A stretch of DNA of 64,000 bases from Hibiscus mutabilis (lineage: Eukaryota > Streptophyta > Magnoliopsida > Malvales > Malvaceae). Made by a program: the position numbers and the translations under genes. This document shows positions 46,210 through 58,110 of the stretch, in pieces (the stretch's first letter is position 1; every line of letters starts with the position of its first letter). The DNA lies in contig CM033745.1 of NCBI GenBank assembly GCA_019671005.1, positions 41,461,834-41,525,833 on the forward strand. Direction: 5' to 3'. Below the pieces are notes generated by a model. The model was not told the DNA's origin. It made no database searches and saw only the letters and a list, made by a program, of their open reading frames with translations.

Positions 46210-46670
46210 CTCTTATCCCGAAGTTATGGGATACCTGAATCCTTAATCGTATCTTGCTACTTATCCAAATCCTTTCCTAGCTTCTTCTTGGTCTAACATA
46301 GGAAAATATAATCTTATATAAGAACTATTCTTAACAACCATTCTCTTATAAATACTACTCAAACAGTCCACAAAAGTTTATTTCCATACCAACTAATTCA
46401 TTACACTTACATACATATTTTATCACATCAAAATAGCCCACCAGTGACACCTATGTGCAAAGCAGTTTTTAACACTCAAACATTCACATATTCAAATATC
46501 CAAGACAATTCTCAATGATGTAAAACCAACCTTCTCCAGCTTTGATTTTATAAAAATAGTTTTTCTATCCATAAAACAAACCGTTCTTGTTTGCAAATAT
46601 AGCCCCTCATTTAAGTACACAAAACAGCCCACATTAAAAAAAAATAGTCCCTAATCATATACAAAACGAT

Positions 46671-46968
46671 CCTCTATTTTAATTTATTCAAAATCAGTCC
46701 TTTAATTTCGTCACAACAGCCCCTCAATTAGTTCCAATATTGTAAAACAATCCATATTTTTCTTAAGCATCTAAAACAGTCCCGAATCACTTGCATACAC
46801 AATTGTGCACAGAATAGTCCTCTGTTTTAATTTATTCAAAATCAGCCCTTTAATTTCGTCACAACAGCCCCTCAATTAGTTCCAATGTTGTAAAACAGTC
46901 CATATTTTTCTTAAGCATCTAAAACAGTCCTGAATCACTTGCATACACAATTGTGCACAAAATAGTCC
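46671..46968. repeat. 148-bp tandem duplication inside LTR G
   Basis: cctctattttaatttattc at 46671 recurs at 46819 and the following 140 bp repeat nearly unchanged (phrases tttcgtcacaacagcccctc and cttgcatacacaattgtgc in both). Confidence 0.9.
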
Positions 46969-47734
46969 AACACTAAAATTCTTTTGATCATAACAATCTT
47001 TAATTTATACTAACAAGCAATATGACTACAATCAAGCTCCCAACTCAACTATTCAATTGAACCATGTTACATTCGAATATTTAAGTTACCTCAATAAATC
47101 TTAAAATTCCTCATTAAGCAAATTGACATCTTAAGATATGTTACACAATTACAAGAAGCATGTCAATCTATCACATATTCTCTTCACACATCCTAGTAAA
47201 AATCATAACATGACTTAAATTTCTAACAATCCTTCTAGCACATAACGAGAAGAATTCATTGATAATTTCCTTAATAGAAGCTTAAATTACAAGGGGAAGA
47301 AGATTTCTCACCCCTTTCCTCAAGATACTCGACCAGGTTACTAAAAAAAGATCCAACAAGCTAAATTTTTTAAGCTTCCACGGCCGTTCTCTAACTTTCT
47401 CTCCCTTCAGTTTTCTTGTCTTTTGACTTGAGGAAGAAGATGATAATCTTCAATTATCCCTCCTCATGGCCAAGTTTCCCCACTCTTACTACACATGTAT
47501 TTCCTCAAAGCTTAACATGTGTACAAGCCTGCTTACACCTTTAATTTACCACGCAATTCCAAATTTTAGCATATCCTTCAATTTAGTCCTTGGATAAAAG
47601 CTATCCTCTCATCTTTTTCTTTCAATTTAATCATTAAAGTTACTTTATCAATCTATTAGGAACAATAAACTACAATTGGCCTATGGTCAAATTATTACTT
47701 ACTTCTAAGCCAATGTTTGGGGTATTACACACCA

Positions 47735-48221
47735 GGACTCTCTACATCTAGAAACAACCCTAACACCTCAGTATTATCGAAGATGATGAAATTGAAGGCC
47801 TACACACTCTTGATAATAGACATTGTCAGATGCTACTACACGACACTCACGCGTGATCAACATGCAAAGTCTTATACTCGAAAGTTGGGCTTATCTCTGC
47901 CAACCCGTCTGTTGAGATATTTATTTTGATATAAGTCAATGAAAAATATTTTTGGACTTAAACAAATTTGCAAAAATAATTCAAAGTTCAACAAACTTCA
48001 AAGATATGTTTGAAATTGTTTTAGAGTGTTTTTGATTTAAATAAATATTTTCAAAGGCATTTAAAAGTAAAAAATAGGCCTTCGGTATCGGTATAGTCCT
48101 CTTAGTACCGATACGAAGTTGCCCGTATCGATACGGCTATGCCTTGTATCGATATGGCTATGCCTTGTATCGATACACTTTTTGTTTTAAGTTTTCTAGT
48201 GAGCACTTCTCATATTGATAT
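47735..48221. other. Unassigned sequence
   Basis: No recognisable gene. The last 150 bp contain several copies of gtatcgatac/gtaccgatac phrases (48085-48175) like those in LTR2-LTR4. Confidence 0.5.
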
Positions 48222-49838
48222 TGTAATGCTCCGATCTCGATCCAGATTTGAAGCGCTACATTCAGGTCATCCAAAATCCGAACCCAAAAATTTTCATATG
48301 AAAACCATAGATTCAGCCTTTATTCAAAATACTATACCATCAAATACTTCGTATAATTAAATTAACAACATAAATTAATTTACCAAAGTATGAGCTCCAA
48401 GTTTATACATTGTATATCAAAATAATATTTCAAAATAAAGTTACTGACTCAACATTGTATATCAAAATAATATTTCAAAATAAAGTACTGACTCAACAAT
48501 TGTAAGGTCCTATGAATACTTAACCCACTAAATACAAATATCGCACTATGGCAATCTCTGCTTCTTGGAGTCCTAAACCGATTGTGCTCCTCGAGCTCTC
48601 GATCAATCTACCAACCCACGCATGGAAACAAAAATTCTGAGTGTTGAGCTTACAAAGCTCAGTGGTACACATCTACTCTAATATACTTCATGTTAATCAT
48701 AAACATAAGCATGCAAGCTAGTACGAGCAATAAGGAAAGATAAATGAACATATGGTGCTACCATTAGTCTCCTAAACACATGCTATATTACTAGCAATCT
48801 TCAAGTCATAGTTAATAACAATCAATGTATGTAATACTAACACACAATACATGGGATCACATAGCATTAGGTACTCCGCGACTATACTCGGGATCACACA
48901 GCATCAAGTACAACACGACCATACTCGGGACCACACAACATCGAGTATTCTATACAACCGTATTTGGGATCATAGAGCATCAGGTACACCATAACCGTAC
49001 TCAGGATCACACAACATCGAGTATGACATGTGCTACTCGGGATCATACAACATCGAGTACACTTCAATTTATTATACTACAGTATCAACAACAGGGTATA
49101 CAGATTCCCAACAACCATAATGACTCAACGAGTCAAATGCCTACCTGGTATACAAGCACCATGATCCCAAGGATCTTCCTATTGTTGCTAATCGTCAACA
49201 CATCATTAATTTTACATTATTGAGATGTTAATGCATTAAGGGGGAGTACATAATTATTCTCGTTAACTATCTCTATTAATCTGTGTTATCTCATTAATTA
49301 AGGCATTAATCAATTCATTAATTTTCTACATCGATTCTCATTTTTGGCAAGCATTATATATTATTTAGCTCAGTGGGTACCAGAACTTGAACATGAGTAT
49401 CGATACAGTAATCTTGATAATGCTGCTTATATGCGTACCATACTAAAATCGCTTACTGGAAAACTTAAATTTCTCAAGTATCAGTACAGGTCGACCAGTA
49501 TCGATACGACCCCCAATCGTGTACCGATACAGCCGAAGCCTGTACCGATACTCTACTCATGGGTTTGCACCATCTTTAAGAATTACGATGTTTTGGGGCT
49601 TAACCGATTCCTATAACTTATGGAAGTAATTAGAGTTTGTTGCTAACGTATATAATCATTTAATAGTAATTACTAGCTTCATGCCCATTTAATCGAATAT
49701 TATTGCTATTAATCCCTTAAGTGTAATTTTCATCGAAACATGTCCATTTCACAAAGCATCACAATATACAATTTAATTATGTCATCAAATAATTATAGGA
49801 ATAACCGTTCAACCCTACACGGTCTCGAAAACACATAA
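48222..49838 (-). repeat. LTR-like block J, probably minus strand
   Basis: The left edge reads TGTAATGCTCCGATC, the reverse complement of an LTR end of the type GATCGGAGCATTACA. On the minus strand the other edge may be TGTGTTTTCGAGACC near 49835. No target duplication could be confirmed. It includes a 37-bp minisatellite and palindromic gtatcgatac phrases (49390-49560). Identity as an LTR is tentative. Confidence 0.4.
48848..49065. repeat. Minisatellite of about 37 bp
   Basis: The unit tactcgggatcacacaacat-cgagtac recurs with tact starts at 48885, 48922, 48961 (decayed), 48998 and 49034, spacing 36-39 bp; a first decayed copy is near 48848. Each unit is framed by TACTCG...CGAGTA, so it can fold on itself. 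Confidence 0.85.
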
Positions 49839-50168
49839 TGTAATACTCAAGTTTTACCCGGGTATATATATCTTCTCTTAAATAAATAAACAAATCCAAA
49901 TAATCCATAATACTTTAAATACCCAAAAATAGTTCATTTACATTCCAAAATCCAAGCCCCAATTACATTATAGATACAAAGCCCATTATATCATTTTTAT
50001 AGCCTTTCTAGCCCAAACTCCAGTTCATTTATAGATATATACATCCCAACAAACACAAAACCCAGTCTGAAATTCATCTTTCTTACCTAAATACGCCATG
50101 TGTCTTACTCCCATTGGTCTGAATCAAGTTCACGTAGACTGTGGTTTCTCAAAGCCAGTTGTTGTTGT

Positions 50169-50224
50169 TGACGTCATCAATATGAAGTCAGCAATGACGT
50201 CACAAGTTTGACCACCTATAAATA
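50169..50224 (+). promoter_or_regulatory. Putative LTR H promoter: two TGACGTCA sites and TATAAATA
   Basis: Perfect 8-bp palindromes TGACGTCA at 50169-50176 and 50195-50202, the core recognised by plant bZIP (TGA/CREB-like) factors, then TATAAATA at 50217-50224. In LTR I the corresponding site reads TGACATCA (60444-60451) before TATATAAA. Confidence 0.65.
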
Positions 50225-50261
50225 GCAAGAGAGAGAAAAACTAGTGGCATTAATTACAACA

Positions 50262-50287
50262 TTAATAATAATAATATAATAATAATA
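50262..50287. repeat. (AAT)n microsatellite
   Basis: attaataataataatataataataat just downstream of the TATA box of LTR H. Confidence 0.85.
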
Positions 50288-52223
50288 CCATAGTAAAATA
50301 ATATTAAAAAATGAGAGAGAGTACCCTAGGAGTTGAATTGTCGAAAGTCGAAGGGTTGACAACCACTTGAACCTTCGTCGGAGACATGAACGAGTGCCTG
50401 AGATCTGAATTGTCATCGACGAAACACAATCGTCATCGAAATTTCACTAGAAAGGTACATTCCCGTCCTCCATTTCGATTTCTATAAAAACAAATGAAAG
50501 ATTTTAGTTTTACATGCATAAAAGATAAACTACAAGTACAGAAGCAAATCAAAAGAGGTGGCCGGTGCTTATCTTGTTTCTCGGTCAAAGTTGTGAGCGC
50601 GACGAAGTTGAAAACGAGACGTGATGGGTAGATTTAAGTTTTAAGCCGGTGAAGATTGGCAGTCCTAATGGACCATGATTAGATCTAAGTTTCAGGTGAA
50701 AAAAGGAGGAAATTTTGAGTTTTTAGGTTTACGGTGCAACATGGATGACAATCGCCCTAGGGTGGTTGGTGATAGTCTACGGCGCCCGAGAGTCAACTCC
50801 CAAAAGCTGATTAACAATGAATTTTGTTCAGAGCTTGGCCGAAGTGGATCGAGGTGAAAGACTGTGTGACGGTGCTAGTTGGAGTTCTTCATGTTTACGA
50901 AGAACAAATGATGAACTCAACCAAAAACCTTGGTTTTGATCCATTTAAGGGGCATTTTATGGGAATTAGGAGTTTGTAGAGAGATGGAGAAAGGATATCA
51001 GAAGTGTAGAGAAAAGGTTTTATAAAAATGAAGGAGAAAGGGTTTTTTTTGGGTTTAAAGGGGCTTTATATAGGCTTTGCAGAAGGACATCATTTTGGGG
51101 CTAGGTCAAGGGAAACCTGCGCCCTGAATCCAGGTTGGGTCTTAGACTCGTGCCCAAGTATATGGACCCTTGTGATTTTGGCCCCCATTTTCCCTTTTAT
51201 TTCAATTCAGTCCCAATTTTCAATAAAATCATAATTCAGTTTTCATTCTTTTCAATTTAGTCATGTTTTTTTTAATTAAATTATTTAAATTAAATGCTTT
51301 AATTATTATTTGAATGATGCATGATTAAAATATGACATGTAGTATTAATTGTTAGATAATTAACACACCTAGATTAATTTTTAATTGTTTAGAGCCTTAA
51401 TTATATGTTCTCTATTAGGATTTAAATAATTAAATTAAGTAGACAATTGTAGAAAATTAATGGGTGTTGAATGGGAAACTTTGGAGTTTCAAATTTGAAT
51501 GGTGTCCTAATGTAATGGGGTGTTGTTCAACATGAGCTCTTAAGTAGAATATCCAATATTCATTAAAATCCTAAAAATTGATAAATAATCTAGATTAATT
51601 AATTAGAGCCTTAATAGGATTAGAAATTCAAGTAATAAGAATAATTAAATCACTAGGGAATATTATCTATAATTTTAGAGTTTAAATATGGATGGTGCTC
51701 AAACAATTGGGTGTTGTCTCATGTAAACTTTTAAATTAAATAATATTCATAGATTAAAAAAGACATAAATTTAATTAGAGCCTTTTAAGTTAGAACTTAA
51801 AATTAAGAAGATCATAATTAATCATGCATGAACATCTTTTATATGTGTGATATATTTTTTGGAATATAAATAGAGGTGCCCTGAGCGTATAGAGGTGTAT
51901 CTAATCTTATATTTGAAATAAAAATATATTTCCTTACAAAAGGAATATTACCATTTGGAACATAAACTAAGTTAATAATCAATGATTAAATTAAATTCAA
52001 ATTGTTAATCCAAAATGCTAATCCTTCCCTACACGTAATTGACTTTCGAACCCTAATTTTTAAAAGAACGAATCTCTGGTTGTTTTTATGGTGTCCAGTC
52101 TACCAAAGTGATCGTTGGCGACTCCAAACCTTTTCAAATATCGAATTTAAATGAAAACCCCTAGTTTAAAAGGTTAATCATCTAAGCTATTTTACCCAGT
52201 TTAAAAAAATGATTTCGACAACT

Positions 52224-52238
52224 TGGCGACTTCGCTGG
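52224..52238 (+). other. Primer-site-like sequence after LTR H
   Basis: TGGCGACTTCGCTGG, one change from the site after LTR I; Tat/Ogre elements are reported to use tRNA-Arg. Only about 25 bp of internal sequence follow before a partial LTR copy begins. Confidence 0.7.
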
Positions 52239-52249
52239 AGATCGAATCC

Positions 52250-52372
52250 AAAATCTCTAGTTATTTTTATGGTGTCCGATCTACCAAAGTGACCGGTGGC
52301 GACTCCAAATCTTTTTAAATATCGAAATGTAAAGAAAACCCTACTTTTAAAAATTAATCGTCCAAGCTATTT
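52250..52372 (+). repeat. Partial second copy of LTR H 3' end
   Basis: Repeats 52072-52196 (aatctct-ggttgtttttatggtgtcc, ccaaagtgaccgg, ggcgactccaaa, caagctattt) with changes, then diverges. Together with LTR H it forms a collapsed element or a local tandem duplication. Confidence 0.75.
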
Positions 52373-52836
52373 AAAAAAACATCACATTTTTGCAAATAAC
52401 ATCACATTTTTTTCTCCAAATAACATTGTATTTTTTAAATAATATTGTTTAGCTGAAAACCAATATCTTGAGAAGCATGGGCAATATGCTTTTTAGCGTC
52501 TAGCAATCTCAGAACTCAAAAGGTTGTTGAGGACTACTTTGGTAGCATGGAGTAAAGGATTGATCAGTCCCAGAATGAGATGATAACTCGAGATACCACA
52601 TTGCATTGAATTAGAGAGGCCAAGAAATAAAATGTTCTAGATGGAACGACTAATATTGATGATGAAAAATTATCTCATACAAGGGTTCAACTCGAAGGAT
52701 CAGTTTCGAAGAAGGTTCAGAGTAGTATAGTTGACGAGTGTGTAAATGATCTATTTATTATGCCTTTTTTACTTTGTCTTTTGCATGTTTTCAATCTCAT
52801 ATAGTTTGCATTTAGGTTAGATTGTACATATTTTCA
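52373..52836. other. Unassigned sequence before the Athila LTR
   Basis: Short catcacattttt repeats at 52379-52430, then about 400 bp without a clear gene; a decayed coding stretch around 52540-52740 is not recognisable. Confidence 0.45.
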
Positions 52837-54083
52837 TGTAGATTGGGAGTTACACCACCTGCACTTAAATTGTTATATATATTGGTTCTTTTTATGGGAA
52901 ATGTGGTGCTTTGTGGTGCATGTGCAGGATGCTGGAGGAGTGTTGGAGCAGAAGAGTAGCAAATCGCATGGTTAGAGTTGACAAGGCATAAAGAGTTGGA
53001 GATGAATCTACTTTTTCTTAAGTGGACTTTCTCCTAGATACGCAACATTAAATATAGCAGGAAATTAATGACTTTCTTTAATGAAGCCGCGCGCACTTTA
53101 GGGCACTAAAACCCTAGTTTCACCCCATATGCAAGAGAGACTTGGAAGCTACTTCAAAGAGAGTAGTCTAAAGTTTGTGGAGAACCACTAGAGTGGAAGC
53201 TAGAGAAATATCCTCACGGCAAAAGCCATCGAGAGAGGCTGACAGAGTGAGAGACCTACAACATAGTTGGACGACATGAAGGAAGTTTGTTGAGGATGCC
53301 CGACTCTTTTCTTTTCCTTTCTTGATAAACTACCATACTTTAATATTTTTTATGGATATTTTAGGCTTTGACATGAGCTCAGTACTTTAGTTGGGATTAC
53401 TGCATCCCCAGATTTTATGTTTTGATTATCTTTTTATAATGTTATAGTTGTTTTACCTTTATCTATTCAGTCCATTGTTCTTCATGCGTAGTTATTGTAA
53501 GAGCTATCGAAAGAGGCCTTTTAACTATTGATCTGTGGCTTAATATCGAGAGAGTTAGGTTATACAAACATGAACAATGGGGATAAGCTGTTAACTTAGT
53601 TTTAATCTGGCTTAGACATAAGTTTATGATTTCAACGAATAAAAGGGAGTTCTTGAACAAATAATAGGATTGTTAGGGTTTACGCAGACATGTATTACGT
53701 TAACCTCAATGTTATTAACTTCTACGAATCGAGATAGTCAAAAGTTCATTAGAAAATCCTATCGAGTAGATAAAGATTCTAATGGTTTATGCAGACATGT
53801 ATTGCCAGTTGCTATAGCATTGTAAGAGGTAATCAAGCATATATCCTTAGAAATAATCCTAGCTTCCATAATTATTTGTTATTTGCTGCAGCTTTTCGTC
53901 TTAATCATAGCGATCTTTAGTTTAATAGTTTTAGTTTTAATAAAACCTTCAAACACCATTGCTTGCAAACACATTCTTAAGCATAATAGCTTCATATTTA
54001 TTAATCCAATCCTCGTGGGTCCGACACTCTACTAATCACTTTGTTACTTGATACGACAAGTATACTTGCTCTAAAGTGCATCA
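52837..54083 (+). repeat. Athila left LTR (about 1.25 kb)
   Basis: Starts TGTAGATTGGGAG and ends AAGTGCATCA. The reverse complement of 58878-60108 matches along the whole length, with landmarks such as tggagaaccac, gccatcgagagaggctga, tcctcgtgggtccgacac and tacgacaagtatacttgctc. Boundaries set by that comparison. Confidence 0.82.
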
Positions 54084-54107
54084 TTATTCGACAAGAATCA
54101 AGTTTTT

Positions 54108-54128
54108 TGGCACCGTTGCCAGGGATTG
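54108..54128 (+). other. Primer-binding site (Asp tRNA), Athila element
   Basis: TGGCACCGTTGCCAGGGATT resembles the complement of a plant tRNA-Asp 3' end (TGGCGCCGTTGCCGGGGATC). The differences are G to A changes expected from methylated CpG decay. Confidence 0.78.
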
Positions 54129-54212
54129 GCAATTGATAATTACATTGCAATTGTGCTTAGGTCTTTATTTTATTTGCATTTATTTTTTGTTTTTTTTCTC
54201 AGGTACATTCCA

Positions 54213-55075
54213 GTGCATGAACAAAAGGTTTAACACGCAACCTATTCTTCCATACAATCCAGAGATCGAAAGAAATTTTCACAGACTACACCGAGAGAAC
54301 AAGAATATGGTGAACAACGATGAGAACAACCCTATGAACGTGCTTAACCAAGGCATACCCTAGTCGATGGAAAAGGAGTTTCTGAAGTTGGAAATAATGA
54401 CCAAGCATGATAGGAGGATCTACCCCCTGTCAGACCTATAAGGCACATTAGAGACATCATTGAGCCCGTCATCAACAATATCAATCGACCGATTGTTGTG
54501 CCTGATCTATGGACAACTCACTTTGAACTAAAGCCATTTATGTTCACCATGCTCAACATCATTGGACGATTTGGAGGATCATCAAGAAAAGATGCTCAAG
54601 AGCATATTCAAGCTTTCTTGGAAGTCTATGATTGTTTCCAACAACCAGAGATTCCTACTGACGCTTTGCGACTCAAGTTATTCCCTTTCTCTCTTTGAGA
54701 TCGAGCTAGAGCATGGTTGAAGATTTGTTCCGTAGGATCTATTACATACTGGGATGACTTGTGCAGTAAGTTTCTTCATAGAGATGATCCACCGAACGTG
54801 CACTATCAAAAGCGAAGTGGCATCATCTCTTTCCAACAATACGATGATGAATCCATATATGAAGCATGCGATAGATACAAACATTTTCTATACAAGTACT
54901 TGATCCTTGGATTTTATGATTGGCTACAAGTCATGACGTTCTATAATTTCGTCAATGCAACTAAAAGAATGATGATCGACTCGTCAACTAGTGGTACTTT
55001 TCTTGACAGAGAAACTGACGAAGCTTTCAAGATACTTGACCAAATAGCCAACATCGACTACCAGTTCCCATGAGG
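54213..55075 (+). pseudogene. Athila gag
   Basis: Translation starts near ATG 54217, with P-Y-N-P-E-I-E-R early on. After frameshifts it continues with the capsid blocks T-H-F-E-L-K-P, R-F-G-G, A-F-L-E-V-Y-D and A-L-R-L-K-L-F-P-F-S-L (54498-54698), then R-A-R-A-W-L, W-D-D-L-C-S-K-F-L, Y-E-A-C-D-R-Y-K and T-F-Y-N-F-V-N-A-T (54717-55073). These are the standard Athila capsid motifs in order, with F-Y-N-G-L altered to F-Y-N-F-V. At least three breaks (stops at 54361 and 54696, a frameshift near 54400). The product would be the structural protein of the particle. Confidence 0.85.
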
Positions 55076-55750
55076 GAGATTGAAGTCTGGACCTAAAACT
55101 TTTGGTACACTACAATTGGATGATTCCTAGACTGTGGCAGCTCAGCTCTCCACCATCACCAACCTGCTCAAGAACATGCAAGGGCCATCCAATGTTCGCG
55201 AGGCCAAGGTGGTGAAATACACTTGTGAGCACTGTGATGGGGAACAACAGTCTAGTGAATGCCCCCAACAACAAGAATCTGGATGCTATGTAGGGATCAC
55301 CAACCGCAACAACAATCCCTACTCTAACACCTACAACCCAGGGTGGCGGCAACATCCAAATTTTGTCTGGGGAGGTAACAAGGGTAATTCAAGAGCACAA
55401 CATAATGCCACCACAAGCAAACCTCTTGAATTCTAGCAAAAGACTCATAGGTAGAACTAGAGAGATTCTAACTCCAATTCTAATTCTTTTGGAAATTCTT
55501 ATCAAAATTTTATGGAAACTACTCAAGTTATTATGCTGGATCAAGCACCCATTTGAAGAACCATAATGATATACTCAAAAAACAGGTTGCCATGTTTCAA
55601 AACAAGCAATCGATCATGCAAAACGACACCGCCTTCATACGATCTTTAGAGACACAAGTTGGGCAAATTGCTCAGATGCTGAAAGTGAGACCACTTGGTG
55701 GTTTACCTAGTGATATTGAAGTCATTAAGGCCTTTAATGCAGAGTAGTGC
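55076..55750 (+). pseudogene. Athila gag C-terminal region with zinc knuckle
   Basis: Open stretch 55134-55436 contains Y-T-C-E-H-C-D-G-E-Q-Q-S-S-E-C-P, corresponding to the Athila knuckle C-X2-C-G...C-P, with the usual His missing. An Asn/Tyr-rich tail (N-P-Y-S-N-T-Y-N-P-G-W) follows. A second open stretch 55553-55747 holds the helical segment L-E-T-Q-V-G-Q-I-A-Q-M-L and P-L-G-G-L-P-S-D, typical of the gag-protease linker, and stops just before C-N-A-I-T-L. Confidence 0.82.
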
Positions 55751-56870
55751 AATGCCATCACCCTATGTAGTGGCACACAACTGAGGACAGAAGCTAAGTT
55801 TGGAGGAAGCTCTCCAGCAGACGCCACTCCGAGCAAGCCATCCACCGATGCTCTTGCACCTAAGGAACCAGCTCATGTATTTGATATAGTAAGTGGCCTT
55901 TATATTGAAGGCAAGGAAGAAAAAGCTAAGGATGCACCTGCATCCAGTAAACTACACGACGAGCCCAGAACACCACCTCCATTCCCACATCGATTGAAAG
56001 CTCAGAAGCAAGATATCCAATATCAAAAATTCCTGGAGATTCTTAAACAGTTGTACATCAATGTCCTACTTTTAGAGGCCATTGATCAGATGCCAATCTA
56101 TGCTAAGTTTCTAAAGGATGACAAAGAAGATGATGGTAGGTGAGATTGATACTTTTGCTACTACAAGTGAGTTTGTCACTATGCTGAGTGATTTGCCACC
56201 AAAGATGAAGGACCCTTGTAGTTTTACCATTCCGTGTTCTATAAGACACAATTACTCTGGCCATACTTTATGTGATCTTAGTGCGGTGTAAATTTGATGC
56301 AAAAATCCATGTTTAAAAAACTGGGAATGCGCAAGGCAAGGCCTACATCGGTGACCTTTAGTTGTCCGATCGATCGCAAATCTGACCCGAGGGCATAATT
56401 GAAGATTTCCTAGTTAAGGTAGATATGTTTGTCTTTCTGGAAGATTTCATCATCCTTGATTGCAAAGCTGATGAGATTGCCCCTATCATTCTAGGGAGAC
56501 CATTGCTTACCACTAGACGTATCTTGATTGATTGTGAAAAGGGTGAATTCACTATGAAGATGAATAACTAGAATATCACATTCAATATCTTCAGCACACT
56601 CAAGTACCTGGATGACCATGTAGAATTCCAGCTCGTGGAGACTAAAGAAGCCCTAATAAAAGAATGTTTGCCTGAGATATGCTGCAACAATGTGCTTAAT
56701 GTTGACGAGTAAGCTGACTTTGATAAAGCCATGCATGAAGCTAATGAGGAAGGTAAGGTTGAGATTGAACAATCCAATAATGTACTTCACAGACCATGTA
56801 TGACTTTTGAACCTTTGTATTATGCTGAGTTTAAATCTCCCAAACCATAACTTGGACATCCACCGGTACT
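55751..56870 (+). pseudogene. Athila linker and protease
   Basis: After C-N-A-I-T-L-C-S-G-T, a Pro/Lys-rich spacer leads to F-P-H-R-L-K and the pre-protease helices near 55980-56130. The protease core follows: S-F-T-I-P-C, then H-T-L-C-D-L-S-A (active site D-L-G-A in the family; here D-L-S-A and then a stop), near 56215-56290. Further on, decayed, are E-D-F-L-V-K-V-D, then F-I-I-L-D and P-I-I-L-G-R-P-L-L (about 56405-56510). Frameshifts and stops throughout. Confidence 0.75.
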
Positions 56871-57560
56871 TGATCTTAAACCTCTTCCCCTACAATTAAA
56901 ATATACATTCTTAGGGAAGAATAATACACTACCTTGTGTATTGATCAAATGCTTGATAAGCTAGGAAGGAAACCCTACTACTGCTTCATGGATGGTTACT
57001 CTAGATATAATCATATCGCTATCGCACCATAGGATCAAGAGAAGACGACGTTCACCTGTCCATCTGACATTTATGCTTTTAGAAGGATGCCCTTTGGCAT
57101 CTGCAATGCACCAACAAACTTTCAGCGATGCATGATGGCCATTTTCTCAAACGTGATGGATGAATTCCTATAAATTTTCATGGATGACTTCTATGTCTAT
57201 GGAGACTCGTTTGAAAATTGCTTAGGCAATCTCGAAAAAGTGTTACAATGACGCGAGGAAACTGAGAATTGGTAAAATTGCCATTTTATGGTGTCCGACG
57301 ACATTGTCCTAGGTTATCGTATTTTTGACAAAGGCATTGAAGTGGATAAAGCCAAGATTGAAGTTATAGAGAAGCTTTTTCTGCCAGCAAATGCTAAGGC
57401 TATTTAGAGCTTCCTTGGCCACGCCGGTTTCTACAAGAGTTTTATTAAAGATTTCTCCAAAATCTTAAAGCCCTTATATTTATTGCTGAAATAAAATAAG
57501 GCGTTCGTGTTTGATGACTAATGTCGTGCAACGTTCGAAGCCTTAAGAAATGAGCTTGTT
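56871..57560 (+). pseudogene. Athila reverse transcriptase
   Basis: Only the palm half of RT is recognisable; the N-terminal part (56880-56960) is mostly lost. Y-C-F-M-D-G-Y-S, then A-I-A-P-* and T-T-F-T-C-P, then R-R-M-P-F-G-I-C-N-A-P-T-N-F-Q-R-C-M (57080-57135), and the catalytic F-M-D-D-F (57178-57192), intact. The thumb and connection follow (D-K-G-I-E-V-D, S-F-L-G-H-A-G-F-Y). Five or more stops. Confidence 0.85.
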
Positions 57561-58110
57561 TCTACACCGGTTGTAGTGACCCCTGATTGGTCACAACCAT
57601 TTGAGCTTTGTGTGTGATGCTACTACCTGTTAGAGTTATTCTTGGTCAACGCCGAAACAAGGTATTTCATGTCATATATTATGCAAGTCGTACACTTAAT
57701 GAGATACAAGTAAACTATACTACCACTAAAAAAGAACTTCTTGCCGTAGTATTTACATTTGATAAATTTAGGTCATACCTAATAGGGACTAAGGTTATTG
57801 TGCACACTAATCATTCTAGAATTAAATACTTAGTAACTAAAAAGGATGCCAAACCTAGACTTATTAGATGGATATTACTACTACAAGAGTTTGATATTGA
57901 GGTGGTTGTTAGAAAAAGTATTGAAATTCAGGTCACCGACCATCTCTCTAGGCTTGAAAATGCATGTGATACTGATGTTGCATATGATATTAAGGAAGAA
58001 TCCCCTAATGAGAAACTTTTAAAAGCCACAAACGCTGACATTTTTAACTTTCTTGTTAGTGGTATTTACCCTTGTGATCTTAACAGCCAGGGAAGGAAGA
58101 AATTTTGACA
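57561..58110 (+). pseudogene. Athila RNase H
   Basis: Open 57608-58108. Motifs: Y-Y-A-S-R-T-L-N-E, Y-T-T-T-K-K-E-L-L-A-V-V-F (catalytic Glu), F-R-S-Y-L-I-G, V-H-T-N-H (normally T-D-H; Asp is Asn), R-L-I-R-W-I-L-L-L-Q-E-F-D, and D-H-L-S-R-L-E. The first Asp (C-D-A-S) is decayed at 57605-57620. Confidence 0.87.

Larger units (their letters stand above)
42794..47729 (-). mobile_element. Solo LTR G, minus strand (4936 bp)
   Basis: Read on the minus strand it starts TGTAATACCCC (at 47729) and ends GGTGTTATA (at 42794). A perfect 5-bp duplication cacca lies at 42789-42793 and 47730-47734. The start resembles LTR F, so the two are related families facing each other. Modules on the minus strand: GTGAGT (46209-46204), the gtggactacggtcc block (45605-45580), CCTCACT plus hairpin (44292-44271), CAG acceptor (44248) and the CTAGATGGTGGCA box (44165-44148). 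It also contains two internal tandem duplications. Confidence 0.9.
49839..52220 (+). repeat. LTR H, Tat/Ogre-type (2382 bp)
   Basis: Starts TGTAATACTCAAG and ends ...ttcgaca before a primer-site-like TGGCGACTTCGCTGG. Its length and several blocks match LTR I at 60109, for example the agagcctta, gttgaatgggaaac and ctaatccttccc...cacgtaa phrases, though divergence is high. The promoter region with TATA box and two TGACGTCA sites is at 50169-50224. The open frames inside (50675, 51028) are not conserved in LTR I. Confidence 0.78.

Noticed and set aside
48825..49223. 132-codon plus-strand open frame rich in His and Thr
   Set aside because: It lies on the 37-bp minisatellite; no domain, and the frame exists because the repeats lack stops.
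50675..51234. Open frames inside LTR H (60 and 68 codons)
   Set aside because: Not conserved in the related LTR I, no recognisable domain; chance frames in leader-like sequence.
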